64,000 nt of DNA from Terasakiella sp. SH-1 (GTDB lineage: Bacteria; Pseudomonadota; Alphaproteobacteria; Rhodospirillales; Terasakiellaceae). The notes under the pieces were generated by a model. It ran no database searches. It was given only the letters and a program-made list of their open reading frames with translations, and had not been told where the DNA came from. Location of the stretch: contig NZ_CP038255.1 of NCBI RefSeq assembly GCF_004564135.1, forward strand, positions 2,281,501 through 2,345,500. The letters are read 5' to 3'. Below are positions 62,197 to 64,000 of the stretch, piece after piece; positions within the stretch are counted from its first letter, which is position 1; every line of letters starts with the position of its first letter. A program made the position numbers and the translations under genes.

Positions 62197-63938
62197 TAAA
62201 AACCAAGCTCCGCCTTAAGGTAAACTTCATGATGGCGCTCATCCAAATGAGCAGGGGACCGGATCGGTCGGGCATAGGTGCCAGACAGATTAAACATGCC
62301 ACCCGATGTTTTGAGCCCAATGGCATAACCGGACAGCACGCCGCGCTCGGTGCTGTCTTTGGCATCATTTTCCAACGCACCCATATCAAAGCCAATGAAG
62401 GGGGCAAAGGTACCGAACAATTTATCGGGGATGTCATAGCCCGTTTTCGGCAAGGCCCAGCTCAGGGTGTTTTGCAGATAAAGACCTTGATCCCCGCCCA
62501 GAGTGCTTTCCTTAAAACCGCGCACGGAACTTTCCCCGCCAATGGAGATTTGATCGGCCCCATAAAGGGTCATGGGGCTCCATTGCGCATGGGCATTCCC
62601 TGTGTAAGTGAGCTTTTGCCCAAACACATCAAAGGGCTTGTAATAGCTCAGGTCCAGTTCACTTTTTAAAAACTGGGCACGGGGTGTGGCCGGATTGGTG
62701 ATGCCTTCATCTTCTGCCGCCCATAAGGCGCGGATGCCTTTTTCCATGGTCAGCTTGGCAGAGGCGATCCCGCCCCAGAGCTTATCTTCATGACCCAAAG
62801 TCCAGCCGATGGAGGTCAGGCGGTAAGAGGAACTATCGAGCTTGTCTTCACCAATAAAGCTGGCAGCAGTATGTTGGCGTAGGAAGAGAGAGCTGTTGGT
62901 TTTACTTTCTTTATTGCGGTGAACCACCACATCCACTTCGCCTTTGTGGGTGCGCGAATAGCCGGAACTGATATAGCTTGCCGCTGTGCCATTGATCTTG
63001 CTGGCATGATCATAAAAACTGTGGGAACTCGACAGGGTCCAATAGCCAAGGGGCACGGACCAGAAGCCGGAAAGGGATCGACTATGTTGCGGATCGCCCG
63101 CCTTGGTGTCTTTGGACCAGCTGAAAGACAGGTAATCATTGATCCCGAGCAGATCATCAATGCCAAGACTGCCTGTGGCCTGTTGCACGCCCGTGGCGAT
63201 CTTGCCGGAATTATCAAATCCCATAGTCACATGCCAAGGCTTGGACGACTGGTTTTCAATCTTAACCATGGTCGCGCCTTGGCGGCTCCCCGGTTCCAGC
63301 TTCATTTTGGCATTATTGGATTTAAGGCGATTGATCTGGTCCAGCCCTTGCTCGATATCGCGCAAGTTCAGCGGGCGATCTAAGGTGCCGGGAAAGGCGG
63401 TTTTTAGACGCCAATTCTTGCGTGATTTGTCATCATGGAGCTCATAACCTTCCACAAACCCTTCAACGATAGTGAGCTCTAGTGACCCATCGGCAATATC
63501 TTGTGGCGGGACAAAGCCGCGCGTGGTGACATAGCCTTTATCCGTATAAAGATTGGTGATGGAACGCAGCAGTTCATCAACTTGGGCAAGGGTAATACAG
63601 CGTGATAAATACGGCGCAAGCAGGCGGGCCTTTTCAATATTGCTCAGCAGGGTTGAACCCTTAAGCTCAATTGACTCGCTTTGAAAACAGGTTTGACCAT
63701 CGGGCAGCTCAGGAAGCTCCGGTTCAGGTGTAACCACAGGTTTCTTCTTGCCGAGCGATTTGTTCTTCATCTCGATCAAACGACGCAGGGTCTCATTGCG
63801 CCGCTGGATTTCATTTTGCTGCTGCTCAATCTTGTTGAGATCGTTCTGTGGAATAGCCTGAGCATGGGTCTCTTGTGTCAGACACAGTCCCCCAATCCCG
63901 AGGCCCAATAGCCCCAGCTTCTTCCCTATTCCCCTCAT
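62196..63938 (-). CDS. TpsB/CdiB-type outer membrane transporter (ShlB/FhaC family)
   Basis: 580 residues. A signal peptide ends at THA-Q; a Gln/Glu/Arg-rich helix follows (NDLNKIEQQQNEIQRRNETL), then POTRA domains at about 75-220 (GYVTTRGFVPPQDIADGSLELTIVEGFVEGYEL) and a beta-barrel with the family motif SVRGFKESTLGGDQGLYLQN. It transports its partner adhesin across the outer membrane. Its stop overlaps the adhesin start as TAATG, so expression is coupled. The gene begins 62 bases from the window end; the promoter region lies at the edge. Confidence 0.93.
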   Translation of the reverse strand: MRGIGKKLGLLGLGIGGLCLTQETHAQAIPQNDLNKIEQQQNEIQRRNETLRRLIEMKNKSLGKKKPVVTPEPELPELPDGQTCFQSESIELKGSTLLSNIEKARLLAPYLSRCITLAQVDELLRSITNLYTDKGYVTTRGFVPPQDIADGSLELTIVEGFVEGYELHDDKSRKNWRLKTAFPGTLDRPLNLRDIEQGLDQINRLKSNNAKMKLEPGSRQGATMVKIENQSSKPWHVTMGFDNSGKIATGVQQATGSLGIDDLLGINDYLSFSWSKDTKAGDPQHSRSLSGFWSVPLGYWTLSSSHSFYDHASKINGTAASYISSGYSRTHKGEVDVVVHRNKESKTNSSLFLRQHTAASFIGEDKLDSSSYRLTSIGWTLGHEDKLWGGIASAKLTMEKGIRALWAAEDEGITNPATPRAQFLKSELDLSYYKPFDVFGQKLTYTGNAHAQWSPMTLYGADQISIGGESSVRGFKESTLGGDQGLYLQNTLSWALPKTGYDIPDKLFGTFAPFIGFDMGALENDAKDSTERGVLSGYAIGLKTSGGMFNLSGTYARPIRSPAHLDERHHEVYLKAELGF

Positions 63939-64000
63939 CTACGATCTCATGTTTTAGTTGATTTATTGATCAGAAGCCGAACATAAGGGAAGGGCGATAC

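Overview
The window is a 64 kb piece of an alphaproteobacterial chromosome of moderate GC. Supporting signs are CckA beside flhB, a GTTC-N7-GTTC LexA-type box upstream of recA, flagellar genes with a sigma-54 promoter, the DUF6468 and MotE-like flagellar proteins, and NnrU. The gene content fits a motile marine or freshwater member of the Rhodospirillales or a related order. This assignment is an inference. No rRNA gene, complete tRNA gene, CRISPR array or magnetosome gene was seen. 

Layout. 1-8.1 kb is core metabolism and envelope: a SulP STAS end, accA, a hemerythrin-like protein, pyrD, a Sel1 protein, a YfgM-like protein with bamB, and der. 7.3-8.5 kb holds a voltage-sensor potassium channel with a C-terminal zinc ribbon, followed one base later by a single-domain BLUF blue-light receptor. 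8.6-13.9 kb holds a MoxR/VWA pair flanking an acetyltransferase, a divergent MFS/AraC pair and nnrU. 13.9-18.2 kb holds alaS, recA and a small ORF. 18.2-42.8 kb is mostly flagellar and chemotaxis genes: cckA-flhB-fliR-fliQ-fliE-flgC-flgB on the minus strand; an FlhB-like C-domain protein, a small ORF, fliO and fliP on the plus strand; then speDE; then a long minus-strand run of fliL, fliM, DUF6468, motE-like, cheY, cheZ, a motB-like gene, motB and a giant TPR protein; and finally flgF-flgG-flgA-flgH on plus. A three-gene HupE/metal-type cluster sits at 37.3-39.1 kb. 42.8-47.5 kb is a TRAP transporter operon with an enolase-superfamily sugar-acid enzyme and a truncated GntR regulator. 

From about 47.5 kb to the end the window is accessory DNA. 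An IS1595-type remnant has cut the GntR regulator and also joins a serine-recombinase fragment. A Fic protein follows in which the catalytic His is Gln. Phage-like remnants (AlpA), small orphan genes and a tyrosine integrase fused to an unrelated C-terminal half come next. The 3' half of tRNA-Phe lies directly in front of the integrase and marks an attachment site. Beyond it is a second island carrying a two-partner secretion/contact-dependent inhibition locus: a TpsB transporter, a 2685-residue CdiA-like adhesin with a C-terminal toxin-like domain, and an overlapping candidate immunity gene. Further downstream is what looks like an orphan toxin/immunity module, whose first gene was split cleanly by an IS200/IS605 element. 

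The two observations I rank highest are the potassium channel-BLUF pair and the CDI locus with its IS-split orphan module.
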